A DNA stretch of 64,000 bases, taken from contig CALMYQ010000224.1 of assembly GCA_937873655.1 (NCBI GenBank), forward strand, positions 1 to 64,000. The letters are read 5' to 3'. Below, piece by piece: positions 43,882 through 54,772 of the stretch. Position numbers and translations under genes: made by a program. The stretch's first letter is position 1. Each line of letters starts with the position of its first letter. The notes below the pieces were generated by a model. It made no database searches and was not told the DNA's origin. It saw only the letters and a program-made list of their open reading frames with translations. Origin of the DNA: an uncultured Lewinella sp. (GTDB taxonomy: Bacteria > Bacteroidota > Bacteroidia > Chitinophagales > Saprospiraceae).

Positions 43882-45206
43882 ATGGAAATGGTAAAAACGG
43901 TTCCTTTGCCCGTTTCCGACTGGGCTTCGATCGTACCTTTATGGAGCCGGAGTATCTGGCGGGACAAGCTCAGGCCGATACCGCTGCCTTCTTTTTTGGT
44001 GGTATAAAAGGGCACGAAGATCTGCTCCATGGCTTCGGGGGGTATGCCGCTTCCGTTGTCGGCTACCATGACCATGACCTTTTCGTTGGCGCTTTTCTGA
44101 AGGTGAAGGTCAACCCTGGGATTATCGACATCCAGTACCGCATCCTTGGCATTTTTGATGAGGTTGATGAGCACCTGTTCCAGGAGGTTGGGGTCGCCCT
44201 GGAAGTTAACATCGCCGGGCGGGAGGTGCAGGATGAAATCGATCTTCTTTTCCTTCATTTCAGGAACAAAAAGAGTATGCGTTTCCTGGAGGAGAGCCTT
44301 TCCGTCGATCAGCTGAAACTTCGGCGGCGGTACGCGGGTCAGACTCCGGTAGGTTTCCGTAAAATCAAGGAGGCCTTCGCTTCGCTTCTGGATCACGCCC
44401 AGGGAGTTGCGCACCATACCCAGTGCCCCTTCATCCAGTTCTCCGCTGCCGTTGACGATTTCCCGGAGGGTTGAGCTGAGTGAGGCAATCGGGGCAACGG
44501 AGTTCATGATCTCATGTGTAAGGATACGGATGAGTTTTTGCCAGGCTTCCAGTTCCTGCGCTTCCAGTTCGCCCTGGATATTCTGAAAGGAATACAGCCG
44601 GATGAGCTGGCGATTCAGTTTGATCTCCTCGTACTGAATGGCCAGTTGCAGGAGTTTGTTTTCGATATTGAGCTTGACCAGTTCACGGTCTCCGGGCCGC
44701 AGTGAACGCACCGTTTTTTCCAGCGATTCGTCGATAGCGGACAGGCCGTCGAGGTGCACGAGATAGGATTTGTGCAGGAGTCGCTGAAGCGCCTTGTTCA
44801 TCAGGATCACATCACCGTTCTCATTTACGCAAAGCAGGCCGATATTGATATGCTCGACGATGGTTTGCATGAATTGGTGATTGGCTTCCTTCTCCGCCCG
44901 GATCTCCTGAAACTTCCGGTTTACGAGATTGAACCCCTTATGAAGTTCGTTAAAATGATCTCCCTGATGGCCGGCTGATCCGGTGGTGGTAAAGTCATTG
45001 TATTTTACGGAAGAGAAGAAATTGGCCAGGTCCCGGTTGGTCTGATTGACAAAGAAAATAAGGTTGCCGACCGCTACGCCGGTGAACAGGGCTATAAAAC
45101 CGGCTACCAGCCAGTTGCTTTCCGCCAGGCTGAAGGCAAGTCCTGTGATCAGCCCCAGCAGGATAGTTACGCGAACGATGACCTTGGTTCGAAAGCGATG
45201 CAGCAT
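43878..45206 (-). CDS. NtrB-like sensor histidine kinase
   Basis: 442 residues. Two N-terminal membrane helices (about 12-28 and 33-52, with a short loop) are followed by a PAS-like domain (about 120-190, MQTIVEHINIGLLCVNENGD). The HisKA domain has phosphoacceptor His in RILTHEIMNSVAPIASLSST. The ATPase domain has NLIKNAKDAV, VADNGSGIPPEAM and GSGIGLSLSRQILRLH. It lies 3 bp downstream of the sigma-54 response regulator gene on the same strand and is its probable partner. The stimulus is unknown; the small periplasmic loop suggests a membrane or cytoplasmic signal. Confidence 0.94.
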   Translation of the reverse strand: MLHRFRTKVIVRVTILLGLITGLAFSLAESNWLVAGFIALFTGVAVGNLIFFVNQTNRDLANFFSSVKYNDFTTTGSAGHQGDHFNELHKGFNLVNRKFQEIRAEKEANHQFMQTIVEHINIGLLCVNENGDVILMNKALQRLLHKSYLVHLDGLSAIDESLEKTVRSLRPGDRELVKLNIENKLLQLAIQYEEIKLNRQLIRLYSFQNIQGELEAQELEAWQKLIRILTHEIMNSVAPIASLSSTLREIVNGSGELDEGALGMVRNSLGVIQKRSEGLLDFTETYRSLTRVPPPKFQLIDGKALLQETHTLFVPEMKEKKIDFILHLPPGDVNFQGDPNLLEQVLINLIKNAKDAVLDVDNPRVDLHLQKSANEKVMVMVADNGSGIPPEAMEQIFVPFYTTKKEGSGIGLSLSRQILRLHKGTIEAQSETGKGTVFTISI

Positions 45207-45209
45207 AAA

Positions 45210-46595
45210 TCAGAGATCGTGTTTGGACAATCGGCGATAGAGGGCGGCGCGGGTAAGCCCGAGTTCATCGGCAGCCTTGCTGATATTCCCGCCGTGTTTG
45301 GTCATGGACTTCCGGATCGCCCAGCGTTCCAGTTCCGCCAGATTAAAGGAGTCGGGGTCCGATTCACCGCCGTCCTCCATTGGGTCGCCGGTTCCGGTAG
45401 GCAGAATGAAGTCATTGATTGTCAACGTATTGCCATCTGACAAGATGACAGCCCTTTCGACGGCATGCGACAGCTCGCGGATATTACCCGGCCAGAAATA
45501 AGCCTGCAGCTGCTTGACGGAATCCGACTGGATCCCCAGTCCTGTTTTCTGGTATTTCTTGGCGAAGATATTCAGATAATGATCGAGCAGCAAAGGGATA
45601 TCTTCCCGGCGGTCGCGCAAAGGCGGCAGTTTGATCTCTACGGTATTGATGCGGTAGAGGAGGTCTTGCCGGAAGTCGTGCTCACCGACCATATCGTAAA
45701 GCGGCATGTTGGTTGCGCAGATGAGGCGGATATCAATGGGGATGGGTTGGTTGGAACCTACCCGCCGCAATTCGCGGTTTTGCAGCGCGGTCAGCAGTTT
45801 GGCCTGCAACGGCAGCGACAGGTTACCGATCTCATCCAGGAAAAGGGTGCCGCCGGAGGCAATTTCGAAACGGCCGGGCCGGTCCTCGTGCGCGTCTGTG
45901 AAGGCGCCTTTTTTATGTCCGAACAATTCGCTTTCGAACAGGGTATCGGGTATGGCGCCCAGGTCAACCCCGATAAAAGCCGATTTCGCGCGATTGGACT
46001 GGCGGTGGATGGCGCGTGCCACCAATTCCTTTCCCGTACCGTTTTCGCCCAGGATGAGGACATTGGCTTCCGTTTTGGCAACTTTTTCTATCAGCTGAAA
46101 GACCTGCTGCATCGGCCCCGAATGCCCTATGATCTCACCGAACGGCTGATCCAGAACGCTATTTAACGCCTGCTGCCTTTCTTCCAATTGCCGTACCTCC
46201 TGCCGGGTCTGCGTCAACCGCAACGCGGCATGGATAGTGGCCAGCAACTTTTCATTGCGCCAGGGTTTTTCGATAAAATCTGCAGCGCCCGCGCGGATGG
46301 CTTCCACAGCCGTTTTGACATCGGCGTAGGCGGTAATCATAATGATGCTGGTGTTAGGCGCCAATTCTACCACCTTTTTTAACCAGGTAATGCCATCCTG
46401 TCCGCTGGTATCCCCCTTTTTGAAATTCATGTCCAGGAGGAGGAGGTCGTAATTTTCATTGCGGAGTAATCTGGGGAGCTGGAAGGGGTTTGATTCAACC
46501 TGAACCGAACTGAAGTGCCGGCTCAATAAAAGTTGCAGACTTAACAGGATGTCTTCTTCATCGTCGACAATTAAAATCTTAGCGTTTTCTCTCAT
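45210..46595 (-). CDS. Sigma-54-dependent Fis family response regulator (NtrC type)
   Basis: 461 residues. The receiver domain has the phosphoacceptor Asp in LLLDMNFKKGDTSG (about 54). The AAA+ domain has Walker A GENGTGKELVARAIH, loop 1 GAFTDA in place of the usual GAFTGA, and Walker B GGTLFLDEIGNL. A Fis-type HTH ends the protein (KAADELGLTRAALYRRLSKH). It activates sigma-54 promoters when phosphorylated. The GAFTDA form occurs elsewhere in Bacteroidota. The gene is first in an operon with the kinase at 43878. Confidence 0.95.
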   Translation of the reverse strand: MRENAKILIVDDEEDILLSLQLLLSRHFSSVQVESNPFQLPRLLRNENYDLLLLDMNFKKGDTSGQDGITWLKKVVELAPNTSIIMITAYADVKTAVEAIRAGAADFIEKPWRNEKLLATIHAALRLTQTRQEVRQLEERQQALNSVLDQPFGEIIGHSGPMQQVFQLIEKVAKTEANVLILGENGTGKELVARAIHRQSNRAKSAFIGVDLGAIPDTLFESELFGHKKGAFTDAHEDRPGRFEIASGGTLFLDEIGNLSLPLQAKLLTALQNRELRRVGSNQPIPIDIRLICATNMPLYDMVGEHDFRQDLLYRINTVEIKLPPLRDRREDIPLLLDHYLNIFAKKYQKTGLGIQSDSVKQLQAYFWPGNIRELSHAVERAVILSDGNTLTINDFILPTGTGDPMEDGGESDPDSFNLAELERWAIRKSMTKHGGNISKAADELGLTRAALYRRLSKHDL

Positions 46596-46974
46596 ACCAA
46601 TGCATGACTTCCAGGAATCCTTGTGTTAATCCAAGTCGCCGGGTGGGCTCTTTTTCCTACAAAGATAAGGTGCTCATTAAAAGGTTGCTTCAAAGTGTTC
46701 GAAAATGAACATTTTTTTAATTAAGATGGGTTCAATCCCCCCATACCCCTATTGCGGAATTAAAATACCCGGTGCAGGTGCAACCGGGTATCTATTGGAA
46801 TGGGGCTCACGGACAGTGTGCAATCGGAAGAAAACATAGGAAAGTCCTGACTGTCCGCGATATTTCAGGGTTTCAGGTGCGCGTTTCCGGGGTCAGGCGC
46901 TTATCCGGGGACCGTCAGCCTGACTGCGCAGGATCAGGTTCCGGATAAGCGTTTATGTTCATGGAATGGAGGCC
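46596..46974. other. 379-bp intergenic region with three inverted repeats
   Basis: No gene. Near the NtrC start there is a promoter-like pair (46660-46694) and TGTTC/GAACA arms (46696-46711). Then come three stems: ATACCCGGT/ACCGGGTAT (46765-46773, 46783-46791), CGGACAGT/ACTGTCCG (46810-46817, 46850-46857) and CGCTTATCCGG/CCGGATAAGCG (46898-46908, 46941-46951). The last may terminate the upstream ssb-like gene but lacks a T run. Confidence 0.75.
46660..46694 (-). promoter_or_regulatory. Promoter-like TTTG...TATCTTTG before the NtrC gene
   Basis: On the minus strand TTTG (46691-46694) and TATCTTTG (46660-46667) are spaced by 23 bp, slightly longer than the usual 19-21. The start codon is 64 bp downstream at 46595. 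Confidence 0.5.
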
Positions 46975-47310
46975 CTACGGCTTGCTCAGGAGGGCAAACT
47001 CATCGACCACCACTTCCGGTATCGACCGGTCGATGCCTTCCTTGTCCTTGTAGTTTCGGTAGGTTAGCTTACCCCTTACGGCCACTTCCTTGCCTTTTTT
47101 AAGCAGGTTGCCGGCAACTTCGGCCGTTTTGCCCCAGGCTACGATATTGTGCCATTGGGTGGAGGTAACCTTGTCGCCGTTGGCGTTGCGATAGCTTTCA
47201 CTGGTGGCCATGGTAAACCGGGCAAATGAGCGGCCGCTTTCGAGCGTTTTGGTTTCGGGGTCGCGGCCCAGATTGCCGATGAGCAGGATGCTGTTTTTAA
47301 GTCCGTTCAT
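46975..47310 (-). CDS. Single-stranded DNA-binding protein, short form
   Basis: 111 residues with an OB fold: NSILLIGNLGRDPETKTLES, then FARFTMATSESYRN, then TQWHNIVAWGKTAEVAGNLLKKGKEVAVRGKLTYRNYKDKEG. It ends soon after the OB fold (VVVDEFALLSKP) and lacks the Gly/Pro-rich linker and acidic tail by which normal SSB recruits partners. It is therefore a paralogue and probably not the main replicative SSB. A second, similar gene lies 79 bp upstream. Confidence 0.92.
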   Translation of the reverse strand: MNGLKNSILLIGNLGRDPETKTLESGRSFARFTMATSESYRNANGDKVTSTQWHNIVAWGKTAEVAGNLLKKGKEVAVRGKLTYRNYKDKEGIDRSIPEVVVDEFALLSKP

Positions 47311-47389
47311 GATGGAAAAATTTTTACATGATTTGAAATGGACGGATCGTTATATCCATCAAGTTAAAAAGAGATTGCGCGTTGAGGTT

Positions 47390-47719
47390 TCAGTTCAGTA
47401 CCATAAATTCGTTCACGATGATTTCGGATAAGTAACGGGTATTTCCTTCGGGATCGTCGAAGCTCCGGTGGGTCAGTTTCCCCTGAATGGCCACTTCTTT
47501 GCCCTTTTTCATCAATACATGCATGATCTCGGCGATCTTGCCCCACCCGACCAGATGGTGCCACTGCAGGTCGACAATGCGTTCTCCCTGGTTGTTCTTG
47601 AACACTTCCTTGGTCGCGATGGAAACCCTTGCGATTGCGTTACCGTTCTCGAGCTGTTTGTACTCCACCTCTTTGCCGAGGCTGCCGATAAGCTGGACAT
47701 GGTTGCGCATGTTATTCAT
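47390..47719 (-). CDS. Single-stranded DNA-binding protein, short form (second paralogue)
   Basis: 109 residues: NHVQLIGSLGKEVEYKQLEN, then ARVSIATKEVFKNNQGER, then LQWHHLVGWGKIAEIMHVLMKKGKEVAIQGKLTHRSF. It is clearly homologous to the gene at 46975 but diverged. It too ends at the OB fold (IIVNEFMVLN) without an acidic tail. The pair suggests duplication and specialisation. A 38-bp palindrome lies about 125 bp upstream of its start and a minus-strand TACCTTTG box at 47786-47793. Confidence 0.92.
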   Translation of the reverse strand: MNNMRNHVQLIGSLGKEVEYKQLENGNAIARVSIATKEVFKNNQGERIVDLQWHHLVGWGKIAEIMHVLMKKGKEVAIQGKLTHRSFDDPEGNTRYLSEIIVNEFMVLN

Positions 47720-47785
47720 GTTACTTCGATTTTAAAATTAAACCATCTGATTAATCGCGGCCGCTGTTGTTGTCAACTGACATGG

Positions 47786-47793
47786 CAAAGGTA
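47786..47793 (-). promoter_or_regulatory. -7 box TACCTTTG upstream of the tandem ssb genes
   Basis: The minus-strand TACCTTTG is an exact TAnnTTTG match 66 bp before the ATG at 47719. No -33 TTTG at normal spacing was found. Confidence 0.45.
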
Positions 47794-47842
47794 GGGGCGG
47801 CCGAAAGCAGGAGTCGTTCACAAGCCGGTTAATGTCGTTTGT

Positions 47843-47880
47843 ATTCGTTTGTAGCCGATTGTAATCGGCTACAAACGAAT
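47843..47880. repeat. Perfect 18-bp inverted repeat with 2-nt gap
   Basis: ATTCGTTTGTAGCCGATT (47843-47860) and AATCGGCTACAAACGAAT (47863-47880) are exact reverse complements separated by GT. CGTTTGTA is also repeated directly just upstream (47836-47843). It lies in the 298-bp space between the TauE gene and the ssb genes. No T run follows on either strand. Confidence 0.93.
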
Positions 47881-48017
47881 AACACTCATAAATAGCTAAT
47901 AATCAAAAATTTAAATGGACTTCGATTTTAACCGCTTCAACACTGATTACTCTACCCAAAAAGCGTTTTTTGCTTTTTCAAGCGCAGTTCCGGATTTTTT
48001 TCCAAATAAAGGCAGGG

Positions 48018-48776
48018 TCAGAAGAGGTCGAACAGCATCAGGATCGCGATAATGATCATGAGGATCAGCAGGCGATACGCCCAGAGATTGGCTTTCGGAT
48101 AGCGGGAGGCAAACCGCGCGGTATAGTATCCCCCGATCGTTTGGCCGATGGCCATCAGGCCGCCGATCTTCCAATCGATCAGACCGCGCCATTGGAAGAT
48201 GATGATAGCGATCAGGGTAAGAAAACATACGATCACGCTTTTCATCACGTTGGCATCAATGAGGCTGAAACGGGCGCCCAGAACGGTAGCTGCCAGGAAA
48301 AAGATCCCCATCCCCATCTGGATGAAGCCGCCGTAGAACCCCAGACCGATAAACAGCGGGCCGGCAATCCAGGGGTTGGGTTTGGCGGGCGCCTCGGTCT
48401 CCCGCAGCCAACGGCTTGGTTTGACCAGCGTCACCAATAACATGAATACCATCAGGAACCGGAATACGCCCCGGAATTGGTCGTTGCTCACCACGGTAGC
48501 CAGCAGCGCGCCGGCCACCGCACCGACCAGGGTAAAAGCGATATAGATTTTGGAATGGCTCAGGTCCAGTCGCCCGTTTCTGTAAAAAGCGAAGGTGCTC
48601 GCGGCGGATTGGGTGAATACGCCTACGCGGTTGGTGCCGTTGGCCAGGGTCGGCGGCAGGCCCAGCACTTCCGTCAGGATGGTCAGGGTAATGGCGGACC
48701 CATTGCCGGCGAGGGTGTTGATGGCCCCGGCAATCGCACTGCCGGCAATCGCAATGACATAAGCGCTCCAATCCAT
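48018..48776 (-). CDS. Sulfite exporter TauE/SafE family permease
   Basis: 252 residues with about seven or eight transmembrane helices. It opens AIAGSAIAGAINTLAGNGSA, the conserved first repeat of the family, with TNRVGVFTQSAASTF following. The second half repeats the pattern (GFYGGFIQMGMGIFFLAAT). These permeases export organic or inorganic sulfur anions, or other small anions; the substrate here is unknown. It is divergent from the metalloprotease gene, with a shared 102-bp promoter region. Confidence 0.9.
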   Translation of the reverse strand: MDWSAYVIAIAGSAIAGAINTLAGNGSAITLTILTEVLGLPPTLANGTNRVGVFTQSAASTFAFYRNGRLDLSHSKIYIAFTLVGAVAGALLATVVSNDQFRGVFRFLMVFMLLVTLVKPSRWLRETEAPAKPNPWIAGPLFIGLGFYGGFIQMGMGIFFLAATVLGARFSLIDANVMKSVIVCFLTLIAIIIFQWRGLIDWKIGGLMAIGQTIGGYYTARFASRYPKANLWAYRLLILMIIIAILMLFDLF

Positions 48777-48795
48777 ATGGTCGATTATTATGGGG

Positions 48796-48803
48796 CAAAG
48801 TTA
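48796..48803 (-). promoter_or_regulatory. -7 box TAACTTTG for the TauE gene
   Basis: The minus-strand TAACTTTG matches TAnnTTTG and is 19 bp before the ATG at 48776, giving a short leader. Confidence 0.5.
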
Positions 48804-48846
48804 CGATTTGCCCCGATGGGTAGCGCAGGTTTACGGACTCAATTAA

Positions 48847-48854
48847 TACCTTTG
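48847..48854 (+). promoter_or_regulatory. -7 box TACCTTTG for the metalloprotease gene
   Basis: The plus-strand TACCTTTG matches TAnnTTTG and is 24 bp before the ATG at 48879. With the minus-strand box at 48796 it makes a compact divergent promoter. Confidence 0.5.
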
Positions 48855-48878
48855 CAATCATCCACATACCGATCCGAT

Positions 48879-51344
<2,466 letters not shown>

Positions 51345-51409
51345 GCCCCGCAGGAAAGCCTCGCAAAAAATTATCGGGTATTTGTAATATAAAACAATAT
51401 AATATTTAT

Positions 51410-51417
51410 TACCTTTG
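51410..51417 (+). promoter_or_regulatory. -7 box TACCTTTG upstream of the TPR kinase
   Basis: TACCTTTG is an exact TAnnTTTG match. It lies about 119 bp before the ATG at 51536, within an AT-rich segment. A TTTG upstream (51381-51384) is 25 bp away, longer than usual. Confidence 0.4.
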
Positions 51418-51535
51418 CTTTGCAAGAGGTTTATGCACTTAGTGTGTCAGGTGCACTCCTCCCCCCTCAACAATTTCACTCTCCCTTTTAATCCTTGACT
51501 TGTATTGGGTAATCCGTGCTTAACAGCCCGAAGTG

Positions 51536-53659
51536 ATGGAGACTTGTGTCAACCGCCTAAAAAGTTTGCTGATCCTTACTATGTTCATGTGCCTCGGCGT
51601 TTGCATAAGCCATGCGCAAAGCCGCCGCATTGAGGCGCTGAAAGAAAGCCTTGACGAAGCTCCGCCGGATAGCCATAAAGTCGATCGGCTCAATGAATTA
51701 AGTTGGGAACTTCACCGCGTTGACCTTGATGCAAGCCTGGAATATGCCAGAAAGGCCCGGACACTCGCAGAAAAATTCTCTTATCCAAAAGGCATCTCGA
51801 GGGCGCTTAACCTGGAGGGCATATTTTACATTCTTCGAAACCAGCCGGCAGAAGCCATTCAATTGAACCGCCATGCACTCAGTATTGCCGAGAATATTCA
51901 GGACAGTTTCCTGATAGCGGTGACCCACAATGATATCGCCATCAGTATTATGAATGACTATCCTACTGCATTGGCGTACCTGCAGAAAGCCCTGGCCTAT
52001 TGCCCTGAAAACCAACTGCTGGTCCGGATCTTGTTCCTCAGCAACATAGCGGAACTGCACCTCAATCTCAACAACCGGGTCCATGCTGAAGCTTATATCC
52101 GGGAAGCCGTTGACCTCACCAGGCACTCAAAAGATACGACAATCCTGATCACCGTAGCCATGATCGAAGGCGCCTACGCCCAAAAAACGGGCGATACGAC
52201 CAAGGCAAAACAATTGTATGATAAAGCGGGCGCCCTTGCCAGATGCCTGAACGACTATTACGTTCAGGCCAACATCGAATTGAATATGGCCGGCTTTCTC
52301 CTGGATGAAAATAAAACCGAAGCTTCACTGGCCAGGCTAAAACTGGCAGAGGAGCTGATGAAAAAATCCGGAAACGCTTATTTTCTGGCGGGATGCATTT
52401 ATCAAAAAGCTGAAATTTATGAAAAAAGGAAAGAATTCAGCCTGGCCGAAGAAGCATTGAAACAGAGCCTGGGCATAGCCAAAAAAGTCCATGATCTGCC
52501 CACCCAATCCAATTGCTACGGTCTGCTGAAAAAGATCTATGAAAAGACCTACCGGCCGGTCCTGGCGCTGGCCGCCGCCGATTCGCTGTTCGCATTGAAG
52601 GACAGCCTGTCCAACCGGGAAAAAAACCAGATTTTCGCCCAGAACGAACTCGTCTTTCAAGTCGCCCAGAAAGACGCTGAAAATGAACTGCTAAAAAAAG
52701 AGAATGAGACTAACCTGTTAAAACTCAACAACAATAAGCTGCTGCTGAAAACCAGCGTGATCATCATCATCCTGGGGGTCGGCATCATCCTGGCATTCTG
52801 GCTGAACTACAAATCAAAAGCCCAGCAAGGCCGGTTGCTGGAAAAAACCATCCTGGAAAAAACAAGCGACCTCAAGCACCTCAATGAAGACCTGAAAGCT
52901 TCCAATATAGAGTTGGAGCAATTTGCCCGGATGGCTTCCCACGACCTTAAAGAACCGATCCGGAATATCGTGAGTTTCGCCGGGTTGCTGGAGAAAAAGC
53001 TGGAACGCGATCATCCAGACCCCGAGCTCAAGGACCACGCCAGGTATATTATCCATAGCACCAAACACCTTTATACGCTGATCGAGGACGTGATGACCTT
53101 CACGCGGTTGGGGCAAGACCATACGGCCCCCAAACCGGTGAACCTGGTGCACGTTGCCAGGCAGGCCGTGGAAGCGATCGGCGACCTGATTGAACAAAAA
53201 TCGGCCAGTGTGGAGATCGGACCGTTACCGGCGATCATGGGGTCGGACACCATGATGTTCCTGATCTTCAAACACCTGATCGAAAACGGCATCAAATACA
53301 ATAAGAGCACTCCGCCGATTGTAGAAATAACGCACCATGTCAGCGACGGGGTCCTGCACCTGGATTTCAAGGACAACGGCATCGGCATATCGCCGGAATT
53401 TCACCACCGGATCTTCGAAATGTTTACCCGGCTGCATTCCCGTCAGGAATACGAGGGATCGGGGATCGGCCTGGCAACCTGCCAGAAGGTGATCCGGTTG
53501 ATGAACGGCAAAATTTTCGTCAAAAGCCAGTTGGGAGGCGGAAGCGTTTTCTGCATTTCCCTGCCTTGCGAGACGGTAGGTTGCGATCAGATCAGCCAGA
53601 TTCATCCGGTTGCCGGATTCGGCAGCAGCATGGACCCTGTACTTAGGCTAAATAAATGA
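51536..53659 (+). CDS. TPR-domain sensor histidine kinase
   Basis: 707 residues from the ATG at 51536; a GTG three bases upstream is possible. A signal peptide (LLILTMFMCLGVCISHAQS) precedes about seven TPR units (30-340), for example LEYARKARTLAEKFSYPKGI. A coiled coil (about 365-400), one transmembrane helix (about 405-423) and another coiled coil follow. HisKA has FARMASHDLKEPIRNIVSFA and the ATPase has HLIENGIKYN, DNGIGISPEFHHRIFEMFTR and GSGIGLATCQKV. It is an orphan kinase with no regulator adjacent. Confidence 0.93.
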   Translation: METCVNRLKSLLILTMFMCLGVCISHAQSRRIEALKESLDEAPPDSHKVDRLNELSWELHRVDLDASLEYARKARTLAEKFSYPKGISRALNLEGIFYILRNQPAEAIQLNRHALSIAENIQDSFLIAVTHNDIAISIMNDYPTALAYLQKALAYCPENQLLVRILFLSNIAELHLNLNNRVHAEAYIREAVDLTRHSKDTTILITVAMIEGAYAQKTGDTTKAKQLYDKAGALARCLNDYYVQANIELNMAGFLLDENKTEASLARLKLAEELMKKSGNAYFLAGCIYQKAEIYEKRKEFSLAEEALKQSLGIAKKVHDLPTQSNCYGLLKKIYEKTYRPVLALAAADSLFALKDSLSNREKNQIFAQNELVFQVAQKDAENELLKKENETNLLKLNNNKLLLKTSVIIIILGVGIILAFWLNYKSKAQQGRLLEKTILEKTSDLKHLNEDLKASNIELEQFARMASHDLKEPIRNIVSFAGLLEKKLERDHPDPELKDHARYIIHSTKHLYTLIEDVMTFTRLGQDHTAPKPVNLVHVARQAVEAIGDLIEQKSASVEIGPLPAIMGSDTMMFLIFKHLIENGIKYNKSTPPIVEITHHVSDGVLHLDFKDNGIGISPEFHHRIFEMFTRLHSRQEYEGSGIGLATCQKVIRLMNGKIFVKSQLGGGSVFCISLPCETVGCDQISQIHPVAGFGSSMDPVLRLNK

Positions 53660-53669
53660 GATTTTAGCT

Positions 53670-53696
53670 TAAGTTTGCAACAGTAAAAACACTGTT
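53670..53696 (+). promoter_or_regulatory. -7 box TAAGTTTG and start-proximal hairpin of the epimerase gene
   Basis: TAAGTTTG (53670-53677) matches TAnnTTTG. AACAGT (53679-53684) and ACTGTT (53691-53696) form an inverted repeat that ends exactly at the ATG (53697). The leader would be very short. Confidence 0.45.
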
Positions 53697-54764
53697 ATGA
53701 GGATCGTTCGTGCCCGTTGCTGGAAAGAAAACCTGGAACTGACCAAACCGTATACCATTGCCTACCGCACCATCAGTTCGGTTGAAAATCTCTTCATTTA
53801 CCTGGAAACCGACCGGGGCCTGTACGGCATCGGCTCCGGTTCGCCCGCCGCTTTTGTGACAGGCGAACACATCGAGGAAAGCCTTGCGGTTTTGCAGGAT
53901 GTGCTGGAAAGCCTGGTGCTTGAGCAGGATGTGCGCTATTTCCACGCTATTCTGCAAAGGACCAAAAACCACTTGTCGCGTTTCCCGGCGGCCAGAGCGG
54001 CTGTCGGCATTGCCATGCACGACCTGTTCGCCAAGTTTCTGGGTATTCCCCTGACCGATTACTGGGGCAGGGTCCACAAAGGATTGCCGACGTCGATCAC
54101 GATCGGCATCAAATCCGTACAGGAAACCCTGGATGAGGCGGAGGCCAATGTCCAGCTCGGATTCCGGATCATCAAACTGAAGACCGGCAGGGATGTCGAA
54201 CAGGACATCATGTTGCTCGCCAAGCTCCGCGAAAAGGTAGGCCCGGCCGTCAAGATCCGGATCGACGCCAACCAGGGGTACGATATCCGGAGCCTGCAGT
54301 ATTTTGCCAAACAAACCCAGCAACTGGACGTTGAGTTCTTCGAGCAGCCGTTTCCTCCGGGGCAGCTGGACCTGATGCGCGAACTGCCGGCCGAACTCCG
54401 CCAGAAATGCGCTGCCGACGAAGACCTCCTGTCGTCAGTGAATGCCGTTCAGCTGGCCCAAAAACCCTATCCCTACGGAATTTTCAACATCAAGCTCATG
54501 AAGTGCGGCGGCCTGTATGAAGCCCGCCGGATCGCCGGTATCGCCGAGGATCACCATTTCGACCTGATGTGGGGGTGCAACGACGAAAGCATCGTCAGCA
54601 TTTCGGCAGCGCTGCACCTGGCCCTGGCCAGCCCGGCTACCCGCTACCTCGACCTGGACGGCAGCTTCGACCTGGCCCGCGATGTGGTCTCCGGCGGATT
54701 TATCCTGAAAGACGGCTACCTTTATACCAACGACAAACCCGGTTTGGGTGTCGAATTGAAGTAA
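53697..54764 (+). CDS. Dipeptide epimerase (enolase superfamily, L-Ala-D/L-Glu epimerase-like)
   Basis: 355 residues. The N-terminal capping domain is followed by the TIM barrel with the muconate-lactonising-subgroup ligands: FRIIKLKTGRD (first Lys base), IRIDANQGYD (Asp), VEFFEQPFP (Glu), CAADEDL (Asp) and FNIKLMKCGGL (second Lys base). GCNDES near the C-terminus occupies the substrate-specificity position of dipeptide epimerases. It would interconvert stereoisomers of dipeptides such as those released from murein. MoaC starts 8 bp downstream. Confidence 0.9.
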   Translation: MRIVRARCWKENLELTKPYTIAYRTISSVENLFIYLETDRGLYGIGSGSPAAFVTGEHIEESLAVLQDVLESLVLEQDVRYFHAILQRTKNHLSRFPAARAAVGIAMHDLFAKFLGIPLTDYWGRVHKGLPTSITIGIKSVQETLDEAEANVQLGFRIIKLKTGRDVEQDIMLLAKLREKVGPAVKIRIDANQGYDIRSLQYFAKQTQQLDVEFFEQPFPPGQLDLMRELPAELRQKCAADEDLLSSVNAVQLAQKPYPYGIFNIKLMKCGGLYEARRIAGIAEDHHFDLMWGCNDESIVSISAALHLALASPATRYLDLDGSFDLARDVVSGGFILKDGYLYTNDKPGLGVELK

Positions 54765-54772
54765 ACCATACC

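Noticed and set aside
46728..46740. tRNA-like T-arm sequence GGTTCAATCC
   Set aside because: No acceptor, D or anticodon stems can be built around it.
46810..46857. RNase P RNA fragment suggested by GGAAAGTCC
   Set aside because: The other universally conserved RNase P elements are missing and the interval is too short.
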